Part shown: piece after piece, positions 30,662 through 37,970 of the stretch
Numbering within the stretch: the first letter of the stretch is position 1
Layout: each line of letters opens with the position of its first letter
Assembly (NCBI GenBank): GCA_947494925.1
Contig: CANLWS010000001.1
Location: 310,001 to 374,000, forward strand
Length of the DNA: 64,000 bases
Reading direction: 5' to 3'
Source: an uncultured Alteromonadaceae bacterium
GTDB taxonomy: Bacteria; Pseudomonadota; Gammaproteobacteria; Enterobacterales; Alteromonadaceae
Made by a program: the position numbers and the translations under genes
Notes under the pieces: model-generated
Seen by the model: the letters and a program-made list of their open reading frames with translations, nothing else
The model's database searches: none
What the model was told of the DNA's origin: nothing

Positions 30662-30869
30662 ACCAATTCCTTTTTGATTCTGTCTTCCAATAGAGTTGTA
30701 GACTCTACCAACTGTATTCAACAGAGCTTTGCGAGATAAGTTGTAAGCACTCTTTACAAAACGACCTAACTAATGTCGAGCATACAATCGTATTCATCAC
30801 AAATTAGGTTGGCCAATGAATCTTGATTATCTAGTGTAGAAACAACTCAATTCTTGGCGACACAGATTT

Positions 30870-31919
30870 ATGCAAACCTTTTTTCCCTATCTACATGCAT
30901 TCAGAGGGTTTGCCATTTTATGCATAGTGGCTGCCCATGCCTGGTCATTTATGATCTTCTGGACAGGTGGTTTGGACTCGGAAGGATTGAAATGGCTATT
31001 CTATCTGACGGAGTCGCTTTTCCATGGAGGAACTTTGTACTTCGCGTTTATTTCAGGTCTATTGTTTAACAAGGTCTTGGCAAATCGCGGTTGGAAGACG
31101 TTCTTTAAAAGTAAGGTATTGAATGTATTCGCTCCTTTTCTGGTGATGACGCTGTTTCTGACTTATTTGTATTGGGATTATTACCTGCAGGATGCAGCCG
31201 CTAATGGCAACAGCATTTCTTACTTAGGCAGTGTGATGAAGAATCTCTATGCAGGCACTGCATCGATTCATTTCTGGTACATTCCTGTCCTCATGGTGCT
31301 TTTTTTAATCACGCCTGTACTGAGTTTTATCCAGCGTAAAAGCACGTGGTTGATGCTGATAATTTTCCTGATGCCACTGGTTGTATCCCGCAGCCCTTTT
31401 CCGGATTTTCTGAAAATTCAATCATTTTTCTACTTCGCCGGTGCTTATGCAGGCGGTATGCTACTCGGCCAATACTTGGGCAAAGTGCACGCCTTTACAT
31501 CAAAGCATCTCTCCCTTCTGATATTTGCTTTGGCCGGTGTGACAGTCGTTATTACGTTGCAATATGTGTGGGATTACCAGCCCGGCTCATTTTTCTCATC
31601 ACGGCAAAGTCTTATATACGTACAAAAAACCCTTTTATGTTTACTGATACTTGAACTATTCAGACGAAAAGAGGTTTATCTACCCAATTGGTTGTCAATG
31701 TTAGGCACTTACGCCTTTGCCATCTACTTTTTGCATGTTGAATTTATCGGACTGATTATTATGAATATTCAACCTTATATTCAGGATCATCGGACTGTCG
31801 GGTTTATAGCAGCAATGGGGGTGGTTAATTTGACGGTTGGAGTATCGGGAAGCCTGTTAATCGGATTTATTCTCAAGCGGGTATTGGGCACCCATTCCCG
31901 CAAGCTTATTGGTGCCTGA
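30870..31919 (+). CDS. Acyltransferase 3 family membrane protein
   Basis: A 349-aa polytopic membrane protein with about ten helices. The opening YLHAFRGFAILCIVAAHAWSF has the conserved R and the catalytic-type H of the OafA/WecH acyltransferase 3 family, which O- or N-acylates cell-surface sugars. FWYIPVLMVLFLITPVLSF and YAFAIYFLHVEFIGLI are also typical. No glycosyltransferase is adjacent, so the acceptor is unknown. Confidence 0.88.
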   Translation: MQTFFPYLHAFRGFAILCIVAAHAWSFMIFWTGGLDSEGLKWLFYLTESLFHGGTLYFAFISGLLFNKVLANRGWKTFFKSKVLNVFAPFLVMTLFLTYLYWDYYLQDAAANGNSISYLGSVMKNLYAGTASIHFWYIPVLMVLFLITPVLSFIQRKSTWLMLIIFLMPLVVSRSPFPDFLKIQSFFYFAGAYAGGMLLGQYLGKVHAFTSKHLSLLIFALAGVTVVITLQYVWDYQPGSFFSSRQSLIYVQKTLLCLLILELFRRKEVYLPNWLSMLGTYAFAIYFLHVEFIGLIIMNIQPYIQDHRTVGFIAAMGVVNLTVGVSGSLLIGFILKRVLGTHSRKLIGA

Positions 31920-31924
31920 ACAGA

Positions 31925-32743
31925 TTAGTACCTTCTGAGGTGAGGGTCCCAATCGTCGCTGATAGTCCCTTTCCACGCATATGGATCTTCACCAAGGACT
32001 TGTATGATCCGTCGATTGTCTGCATATCCCGAGCTTTCTGCGTTTTCAAAGCTTTCTTTTCCCCAGGGTAGCAGCGAGTAGCTATTCATATAATGGAAAA
32101 CCAATGCACGACGGAACAAGTTTTTAGACACATTCTTTTTGCTGCGATGAAGGAGATAACCATTAAAAAACAATGCATCACCCCTTTTAAGCTGAACAGG
32201 TATTTCCGATGCTTCAGAAAAGCCAAACGCGCATTTAGAACGGTCAAAATTCTCTGGTTCTTTGTGGTCTTTCATCGGATACAAATAACCCTTTTGGTGA
32301 GAACCTTTAATCACCCAAAGACAGCCGTTTTCTATGATGGCATCATCAAGCGCCAACCAAACTCCGCAAAGTGACCGGTCTCTTGTTGGAATATAGTACT
32401 CGTCTTGGTGCCAAGCTTGTCCCTGCAAACCTGGCCCCTTGATGAACAACATAGATTGTACCCCTTTCACACACTGCCCTATCAATCCTGCCAAATACGA
32501 TTTGACGTTCTCGTGTTTCATTATTTTCAGAATCTCATCGCTAACAGCATGAGGTTGGTGCACGCAAAGTGTGGTATCCATCATAGCCGTGTCAGAGCCT
32601 GGCTCTGTAGTTTTTTCAAGAACAAATTGACTCAACACCTGACTTTTAATGTGCAGATTTAGCCTGTTACACAGACTATCGCTAAATAGGTTTCTGGCAA
32701 TGTAATACCCATCTTTTTCATAGCATTGCTTTATCGATGACAC
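31925..32743 (-). CDS. Phytanoyl-CoA dioxygenase (PhyH) family oxygenase
   Basis: A 272-aa non-haem Fe(II)/2-oxoglutarate dioxygenase. The metal triad is visible as HQD in GQAWHQDEYYIPTRD and a distal His in GYLLHRSKKN, with an Arg a few residues later for 2-oxoglutarate. The family hydroxylates diverse small molecules. It is convergent with the acyltransferase and divergent from an AraC regulator 97 bp away, a common pair suggesting the regulator controls it. Substrate unknown. Confidence 0.9.
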   Translation of the reverse strand: MSSIKQCYEKDGYYIARNLFSDSLCNRLNLHIKSQVLSQFVLEKTTEPGSDTAMMDTTLCVHQPHAVSDEILKIMKHENVKSYLAGLIGQCVKGVQSMLFIKGPGLQGQAWHQDEYYIPTRDRSLCGVWLALDDAIIENGCLWVIKGSHQKGYLYPMKDHKEPENFDRSKCAFGFSEASEIPVQLKRGDALFFNGYLLHRSKKNVSKNLFRRALVFHYMNSYSLLPWGKESFENAESSGYADNRRIIQVLGEDPYAWKGTISDDWDPHLRRY

Positions 32744-32840
32744 CGTTAATCTCCAGCAATATAGACAGTTTTATAATATTGCTTATACTTGACTTTTAAA
32801 TGGCTAAAAGTGGCAGTTAATTGTCAATTATTGACTTTCT

Positions 32841-33647
32841 ATGAATACACATACGATAGGTGATGTAATTTATCCACCAGGAGGGACGTTCGAAACTCAC
32901 AACTTAAACTGCTTCCAGATTTTTGTAATGGGAACGGGAAATTGTGTCATTACAGCAGAAGGAGAAGCCTACAGATGCGAAACCGGAAGCATTTTCATGA
33001 TGTACCCCAATACCCACTACCTCATTCAGTTTGACAAAAAAATGGAGTGCAGCCACTACTGGGTCGCCTTGTTCGATTACTCTTCCTTATATCCGAAACT
33101 GAAATTATTGAACAGTGAAGTGTTCGTCATAAAACAAAATCTGGTGTTACAAGACTACATGGCGCTTTGCCTGCGGCTTCGTGACACAAGTGGTTTTGAT
33201 CTCGCAGAGCTTTCCTTTGTTAACCAGTATTTCGAAACGTTGACGGATTATGTACTAGAGATAAGCAAGACAAAAAGCAGAATTAGCAGCAAAGTTGTTA
33301 TCGCATTAAACTGCATTCGAACAAGATTCTCAGAAGCATTGAACCTGGCACTTTTAGCTGAAAGTGCTCACTGCTCACCAGAACATCTAAGCAGACTTTT
33401 TAAGCAATCTGGCTTACCCCCGCCGATGAATTATTTAAAAGAGTTTAGATTGAATAAGGCGCTTTATTTAATTAAAGAAACCTCAATTAGTTTTAAGGAA
33501 ATTGCACAACAAGTGGGTATTCCGGATCCATATCAGTTTTCCAAATCGGTAAAAAACAAATATGGACGTTCCCCAAGAGAAGTAAGAAAGTCTGATAGAA
33601 AGAATTCGATTCCTAAAAAACAAAACCCCCAGAATACAGGGGGTTAA
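32841..33647 (+). CDS. AraC family transcriptional regulator
   Basis: A 268-aa regulator. It has an N-terminal cupin sensor (about 1-135, with GTGNCVITAEGEAYRCETGS) and two C-terminal HTH motifs (about 160-255: LNLALLAESAHCSPEHLSRLF and ISFKEIAQQVGIPDPYQFSK). It is divergent from the PhyH-type oxygenase. The last codons coincide with a terminator hairpin. Confidence 0.9.
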   Translation: MNTHTIGDVIYPPGGTFETHNLNCFQIFVMGTGNCVITAEGEAYRCETGSIFMMYPNTHYLIQFDKKMECSHYWVALFDYSSLYPKLKLLNSEVFVIKQNLVLQDYMALCLRLRDTSGFDLAELSFVNQYFETLTDYVLEISKTKSRISSKVVIALNCIRTRFSEALNLALLAESAHCSPEHLSRLFKQSGLPPPMNYLKEFRLNKALYLIKETSISFKEIAQQVGIPDPYQFSKSVKNKYGRSPREVRKSDRKNSIPKKQNPQNTGG

Positions 33648-33652
33648 TAAAG
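33620..33652. terminator. Bidirectional terminator between araC-type gene and ssb
   Basis: An AACCCCC/GGGGGTT stem with the loop AGAATACA, preceded by an A-run, lies over the 3' end of the AraC gene and 30 bp past the ssb stop. It can serve both convergent genes. Confidence 0.8.
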
Positions 33653-33679
33653 AACTGAATTCCGCTCATTTTTTGGAAA

Positions 33680-34243
33680 TCAGAACGGAATATCGTCGTC
33701 AAAGTCGAAATCTGGTTCAGCCATTGGCGCAGGTTTGTTCTGGCCTTGAGGCGCTTGATTAAAGCCTTGATTTTGCTGCGCAGGTGGTTGTTGATATTGC
33801 TGCTGAGCTTGTGGTTTAGGTTGCCCCTGAAAGCTTTGCCCTTGCGATGGAGCCGCAGGAGCACGCTGTTGCTGCTGCCCCTGGAACCCGCCTTCTGCCT
33901 GACCTCCGCGGCCACCTAGCATTTGCATCTGGTCAACAATAATTTCTGTGGTGTATTTGTCCTGACCTTGCTGGTCTTGCCATTTTCTGGTTTGCAGCTT
34001 GCCTTCCACATATATCTGAGAGCCTTTCTTCAGGTATTCGCCCGCGATCTCAGCAAGACGACGATACATAGTCAGGCGATGCCATTCCGTTCTTTCCTGG
34101 AGCTGACCACTCTGATCTTTCCAGCTTTCACTGGTGGCAAGGCTCAGGTTTGCAACCGCATTGCCGTTAGGCATGTAACGTACTTCTGGATCTTGTCCAA
34201 TGTTACCCACCAGAATTACTTTATTTACGCCTTTCGATGCCAT
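33680..34243 (-). CDS. ssb: Single-stranded DNA-binding protein
   Basis: A 187-aa SSB. It has an OB-fold (about 1-112, starting [20 protein letters not shown]), a Gly/Gln/Pro-rich linker (about 113-175) and the acidic protein-interaction tip [20 protein letters not shown] precedes the ATG. The yajR-fragment repeat starts only 10 bp upstream of the start codon, implying that ssb was once the gene directly downstream of yajR and now depends on a promoter inside the fragment or the island edge. Confidence 0.97.
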   Translation of the reverse strand: MASKGVNKVILVGNIGQDPEVRYMPNGNAVANLSLATSESWKDQSGQLQERTEWHRLTMYRRLAEIAGEYLKKGSQIYVEGKLQTRKWQDQQGQDKYTTEIIVDQMQMLGGRGGQAEGGFQGQQQQRAPAAPSQGQSFQGQPKPQAQQQYQQPPAQQNQGFNQAPQGQNKPAPMAEPDFDFDDDIPF

Positions 34244-34253
34244 GATATCTCCT

Positions 34254-34480
34254 ACTTATTCTTCTAAATTAGCCACTTGGCGGGCTGCGCGCAGATCAAA
34301 CTGATCACTATCTACTTTAAGATACGCGACATTTTGTTCTGGTATTAATTTTAAGTCTTGCCCCGTACCGGGGACACCAGTCTTAGGCTGAGCTCCTCGG
34401 AAATTCGCTCAGTTACGATAACCTTTAGTGTATAACGTTTTAACATCCCAGCGCCATGTAAACCTTCTTCGATCAAGGTC
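34254..34480 (-). pseudogene. Truncated, frameshifted second copy of the yajR 3' end (YAM domain)
   Basis: Read on the minus strand, 34254-34349 encodes a C-terminus identical in protein to YajR (IPEQNVAYLKVDSDQFDLR, then AARQVANLEE and stop). Only three bases differ from 52237-52332, all at silent third positions. Upstream of that the homology continues but is weak and in another frame: MLKRYTLKVIVTERISEELS against LLKRYTLPVNVSAQNADQLS of intact YajR, then a frameshift. The fragment therefore comes from a diverged yajR allele, not a recent tandem copy, and marks one edge of the island. Confidence 0.85.
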
Positions 34481-34856
34481 TAGAAATCGCAAAGTATTGC
34501 CCTAAATACAATTATTAATTGTGGTATATAGCGCGGAAACATGAGTACAGATATTTATCTGCCTAAAAAACATCCCATTTTATTCAATTTGGACCGCGCG
34601 AATCTCGAATCACTGCCACCAGCAAATTTATCACGCTTGTAGACAACAAGCTCATCACTGAATTTTTAGCTATACATATCAACAGGTTAAGAAATATGTG
34701 ATGGACTCAGGAAAAACAAGGAATACGCAAGCGAAAGCTAAGCACTTTAAAACTCTCCAGTTGTTAAGCTTTATTTGTCGTCACTAACGACGCAACGATC
34801 CCGTCAAATTTAACGATTGGAATCATATCAATTATCACTCAACAACAGGAGATTTT
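34481..34856. other. Intergenic region upstream of the two short peptide genes
   Basis: 376 bp. An ATG at 34541 opens a 33-codon frame (MSTDIYLPKKHPILF...) ending at 34642 with only a poor ribosome site, so it is not called. An inverted repeat GTCGT...ACGAC lies near 34776-34790, 65-80 bp before the first peptide gene, and could be a regulatory site. The ssb promoter may also lie here or in the yajR fragment. Confidence 0.45.
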
Positions 34857-34970
34857 ATGAAAATTGCAAAGCTAGAAAACCAGGTGACTGCAACAAGCGT
34901 TCAAGGCGCCCATGTCGGCGGTATTCCATGCAGAACAGTGGTCGCAGTTATTCGAATCATATTTAAGTAA
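34857..34970 (+). CDS. Candidate precursor peptide P1a (37 aa)
   Basis: A 37-codon frame with an excellent ribosome site (AGGAG, five bases before ATG). The N-terminus MKIAKLENQVTATS is charged and leader-like; a small-residue segment GAHVGGIPC follows; the C-terminus is hydrophobic and basic (TVVAVIRIIFK). The next gene, 47 bp downstream, starts almost identically (MKVAKLKTQVTA) but then diverges, the pattern of precursor peptides sharing a leader with different cores. The C-terminal II(x)xIF ending is also seen in peptides P1b and P3. One cysteine (residue 25). Not previously recognised by me. Confidence 0.72.
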   Translation: MKIAKLENQVTATSVQGAHVGGIPCRTVVAVIRIIFK

Positions 34971-35017
34971 TACCCGAATCTATCAAAATTAAAATAAACA
35001 TTTACTGAGGAAAAACA

Positions 35018-35137
35018 ATGAAAGTTGCAAAGTTAAAAACGCAAGTCACAGCCAGAAATACACACAACGGTCATTCTATTAGCATTATTGATGACGCGTT
35101 GACAGCTATAGGCATGATAATTCAAAAACTTTTCTAA
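35018..35137 (+). CDS. Candidate precursor peptide P1b (39 aa)
   Basis: A 39-codon frame preceded by GAGGAAAAACA. Ten of the first twelve residues match P1a (MKVAKLKTQVTA); the rest is unlike it: RNTHNGHSISIIDD, then ALTAIGMIIQKLF. There is no cysteine, so a disulfide or thioether is not shared across the family. A terminator follows within 20 bp, so P1a and P1b form a two-gene transcript. It is convergent with the B1/A1 pair. Confidence 0.72.
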   Translation: MKVAKLKTQVTARNTHNGHSISIIDDALTAIGMIIQKLF

Positions 35138-35152
35138 TCGCTTGTGCACAGC

Positions 35153-35181
35153 GTAAAAAAGCCTCAGTAGAGGCTTTTGTT
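35153..35181 (+). terminator. Terminator after peptide genes P1a/P1b
   Basis: AAAAAAGCCTC-AGTA-GAGGCTTTTGTTGTTTTT: a GCCTC/GAGGC stem with four-base loop and T-rich tail, 20 bp past the P1b stop. The flanking A and T tracts could let it work in both directions and so also end the B1 transcript. Confidence 0.82.
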
Positions 35182-35518
35182 GTTTTTGCATATAGCTACT
35201 CTTCACTGGCCTCCACTTACTTTGCCATCTCTGCAAAGCTTAAATTGCTCTTTTAGGTAGTTCTTGAGTACTCACTTTGGGGAAATGGCCATGGACAGAT
35301 TAGAACCAGTCATTGTTACAACTAACTCCATTAGGGTTTAATTTGGAAAAAGTCTGCAGAATACTCCTGTTGATGCAGAAGATATTGAATGAAAGGTTAT
35401 CGGACCTGGCGGAAAGCACTAAAAAATGCTTCACAATAAAACTGATCTAGCTCTACTCAGAAAATAACAAGATGGTATCGATCATGCTCGACTAACTTTA
35501 TTGGACCGCCATTACCAA
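35182..35518. other. Intergenic region between peptide terminator and B1
   Basis: 337 bp with no convincing gene. An 18-codon frame from 35286 (MAMDRLEPVIVTTNSIRV) has a G-rich but weak ribosome site and no resemblance to the other peptides. Confidence 0.45.
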
Positions 35519-36235
35519 TCAGCAAGACTCCGCGAGCTCGCAGATAGATTTCCGGCCCTGTTCCTCATACAAATGGTAAAGTTTTTGATAGTGTTGCTCA
35601 ATCGTTCCCGTCAGAGATTTGGCTATCATTTTGTTTTCAACATCGAACTTTAGTTGTGGTTTTTCAGAAGGCACTGTACCCATAATATTTAATGAAATAC
35701 TCAGGTCCTTGGAAGGATATTGAATGTGCACATCCTTGGAGTTTTGCATGAACAACACTGAACCTTCAGATAAGCGCACACGCTGAAAATTTGAAAGTTC
35801 GACTTGCTCGCCCGGCATCCCTGTTGTTTCAGAATTATCATACTCGCAAAGCAAAGTTTCATAGCCACTACCAAAGTAGCCTAAAGTCAACAGATCAAAG
35901 TTGTGGTCATGGGCAAATCCATAAGAAAACACATTTTTATCTGTTGTAACAGACTCTGGTAGCCAGACATTTGCTCTGATCACGAAGTAATCACTTACTG
36001 TCAGTAAATAGACCTGGTATGTATATGTATTTACCTTGTCATCCTGTTCCAGAGTTTCATCACACAAGAATTTAACTAGAAACTCTCTGTTTAGGAACAA
36101 TCTCTGCAGTAACTGAGTGTTTACTTCGATATTCTCAGGAGAAAACAGTGCTTCTTTCTGGGATTCGAGAATTGATACAAACTCATCAAACGCAATAGGT
36201 TTGCATTGAGTATTTTTTTCATTGTATTTTGCCAT
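35519..36235 (-). CDS. B1: HDHNF cupin-like protein, candidate peptide-tailoring enzyme
   Basis: A 238-aa protein paralogous to the proteins at 44476-45258 and 48875-49741. Shared blocks: a helical N-domain with NREFLVKFL, a QVYLLTVSDYFVIRANVWLPES strand set, then HDHNFDLLTLGYFGSGYET (His109, His111) and KDVHIQYPSKDLSISLNIM (His170). HxH plus a later His in a beta-rich chain resembles the metal site of cupin/double-stranded beta-helix oxygenases, though a third acidic ligand is not invariant. The ATG overlaps the stop of A1 as TAATG. I do not recognise a named family; metal binding and enzyme function are inferred. Confidence 0.8.
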   Translation of the reverse strand: MAKYNEKNTQCKPIAFDEFVSILESQKEALFSPENIEVNTQLLQRLFLNREFLVKFLCDETLEQDDKVNTYTYQVYLLTVSDYFVIRANVWLPESVTTDKNVFSYGFAHDHNFDLLTLGYFGSGYETLLCEYDNSETTGMPGEQVELSNFQRVRLSEGSVLFMQNSKDVHIQYPSKDLSISLNIMGTVPSEKPQLKFDVENKMIAKSLTGTIEQHYQKLYHLYEEQGRKSICELAESC

Positions 36236-37077
36236 TACGCATATCCATTCATTTCGAGAGTTTCACGGGCCGCCTGTCTGACTTCCGGATGGCTATCCGT
36301 CAAACATTCGTAAAGTAAGGGTTTAACTTTATCAGGATCAAGTTCAGCAATAGTTTCAATCGCTTTCCACCTGATGTAGTGCTCGGAATGATTAACCGCC
36401 ACGTCACTGATTTTTTCGATATCAGCGCCTTGCTTGACGGCCGAAATGATATCGAGCGCTGTTCCAGCCCTGGCACTCATGGTATTTGAAGAAGAAATAA
36501 ACAGTAGCTTCCCGCTGCGCACATCAAAGTTGTAAACTAAATTATTGCGCTTTTTGTCAACCAGTTCGTAGCTCGCCAAATTCGAGCACTGCTTGATGAT
36601 TAGTCCATCAATGCCATTGCGCAGCATAATTGTGTCGCCGTTTTTAAGAGTTAGTTGCTTTTTACCGATGAGCCCAACTTCTCCAATTTGTTTTTCTGAA
36701 TCCCTGGTAAACTCAAACAATTCGCATGTACAAAAGCCGCTACCGGCAAAACAAATAAATGTATTGGCCGACACAGGTTGGATCTGCTCTGGGTCGCTTT
36801 CGGTATTTTTACCTTCTCTTACATTCAAACTGAGAATATTGTGCTTTCCTTCACTCAACCTCACCCGAAGTTGATAATCAAAAAATTCAAAACTTTCAAT
36901 GGTAACGCTTTCACATTGCTCTGATTGGCCTCTCTCTTTCTTAATTTTCTCGATCATGGACGCATGAAAGTCTCTGGTAGTGAAGCTGCCAAACAGTTCT
37001 GACAGCTTTTTACTATCCTGCATTTTTCGACCGACTAGATTTTTGAAAGGGTCATCTTTTTTTTCATAGAGAAACAT
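36235..37077 (-). CDS. A1: degenerate cupin-like plus HEAT-like repeat protein
   Basis: A 280-aa protein starting MFLYEKKDDPFKNLVG; this ATG has AGGAG five bases upstream, while a start 15 codons earlier lacks one. Residues about 60-210 look like a beta-helix sensor or binding domain (SANTFICFAGSGFCTCELFEF, LTLKNGDTIML) without an HxH motif. Residues about 225-278 form a HEAT-like pair of helices (HYIRWKAIETIAEL, HPEVRQAARETLEMNG). Paralogues are the proteins at 45258-46073 and 49745-50635, each directly before a B gene. HEAT repeats usually bind peptides or proteins, so substrate recognition for B is a plausible role, not shown. Confidence 0.78.
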   Translation of the reverse strand: MFLYEKKDDPFKNLVGRKMQDSKKLSELFGSFTTRDFHASMIEKIKKERGQSEQCESVTIESFEFFDYQLRVRLSEGKHNILSLNVREGKNTESDPEQIQPVSANTFICFAGSGFCTCELFEFTRDSEKQIGEVGLIGKKQLTLKNGDTIMLRNGIDGLIIKQCSNLASYELVDKKRNNLVYNFDVRSGKLLFISSSNTMSARAGTALDIISAVKQGADIEKISDVAVNHSEHYIRWKAIETIAELDPDKVKPLLYECLTDSHPEVRQAARETLEMNGYA

Positions 37078-37452
37078 ATTTACTCCTATAGCTCGTAGAC
37101 TGAATTCGATGTTGGCCGACATTTTCTACCCCTGGATTACAGGCTATCAATACCAACATTTACGCCTTAAAAAAGGCTCCGAACTACCCGAAAAATTGTG
37201 CGACATGGACCACACACATGAGGATTGATATTCACTATGGCTTCTACTTGATTGTTTAGTTTTGCTATTTTCATAATGCTTTTTTAACCTGTTAATTGAA
37301 AATTGATAGATGATGCCCGAATTGCTTCCAGCTAAGTTGTTTGTCCAATACCACTTAACTCATTTAGTTGGCTCGCCACTTAGGCGATCAAGGAACATCA
37401 ATAAAATCTTTATCCTGTAAGTGATTACAACTACAGAAAGGAAAACAAACCT
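37078..37452. other. Intergenic region upstream of A1
   Basis: 375 bp. It holds the palindromic element at 37164-37187 shared with the region upstream of P3. No precursor-like ORF with a good ribosome site was found on either strand, so A1/B1 has no peptide gene immediately upstream, unlike A3/B3. Confidence 0.5.
37164..37187 (-). promoter_or_regulatory. Palindromic element shared with 51036-51059 (candidate operator)
   Basis: GCCTTAAAAAAGGC followed by TCCGAACTAC; the copy at 51036 reads GCCTTGCAAAAGGC then TCGGAACTAC, 21 of 24 bases identical in the same orientation. The GCCTT...AAGGC arms are an inverted repeat. Both lie upstream of minus-strand genes of the peptide system (87 bp before A1, 191 bp before P3), which suggests an operator, perhaps for the CadC-like regulator. 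Confidence 0.55.
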
Positions 37453-37632
37453 TTAATCAATTTCATCGATTTCTTCGCCTGGTTTAATTTTGCACAGCGG
37501 AAAATTAGGACATTTCTCTGGGTAAGAAAGAGCTGGGTCTATGTTTCTCTGCGGGTTAGTCGTTTCTTGTGCGTTTACAATCGTTGATGGTAATGAACTT
37601 AGTACACATACTAATAATAATTTTTTAAACAT
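37453..37632 (-). CDS. Small exported protein, hypothetical (59 aa)
   Basis: A 59-aa frame starting MFKKLLLVCVLSSLPSTIVN, a good Sec signal peptide with cleavage near NAQ-ET, and GGAAAGAAATC before the ATG. The mature part is about 38 residues with two cysteines (EKCPNFPLCKI) and an acidic tail (GEEIDEID). Not recognised. Longer frames upstream have no ribosome site. It lies between the regulator and A1, so it may be a secreted effector, an immunity peptide, or unrelated. Confidence 0.6.
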   Translation of the reverse strand: MFKKLLLVCVLSSLPSTIVNAQETTNPQRNIDPALSYPEKCPNFPLCKIKPGEEIDEID

Positions 37633-37970
37633 GATTTCTTTCCTGGTTATCGTGATTAGTTGGCCAAAATTGCGCTGGCAAATTAAAACTAGCAATGTTC
37701 AGGAAAAAAGAGCTCCACTTTTCGCTTGTAAATTCCTTGATTTTTCTGAGAGGGATTAGGGTAACTTTAAGTATTATGATTTTATTGACTTTTTCTTGTT
37801 TTACTCGACCCAAGTAACAAGTGATTTTAGTTTGAATTATGAGAAATATAATCGCAAAAATTATGATGAGAGCTAAAAATAAGCTGCTTAAATGTTAGAC
37901 AGAATCCAATTCAACTCCAGATTTTTTAATTTTTTGTCGACTATTGCGCTAGCTTATGGATGGATAACTG
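37633..37970. other. Intergenic region between regulator and small exported protein
   Basis: 338 bp, A+T-rich, holding the promoter of the 59-aa gene. No further gene or clear hairpin seen. Confidence 0.45.

Noticed and set aside
34541-34642. 33-codon frame upstream of P1a as a further peptide gene
   Set aside because: Ribosome site is poor and it shares no leader or tail features with P1a, P1b, P2 or P3.
35286-35341. 18-codon frame MAMDRLEPVIVTTNSIRV
   Set aside because: Too short, weak ribosome site, no similarity to the other peptides.
37075-37159. About 31-codon minus-strand frame (MLVLIACNPGVENVG...) just before A1
   Set aside because: It overlaps the A1 ribosome site and start in another frame and contains no leader-like motif.
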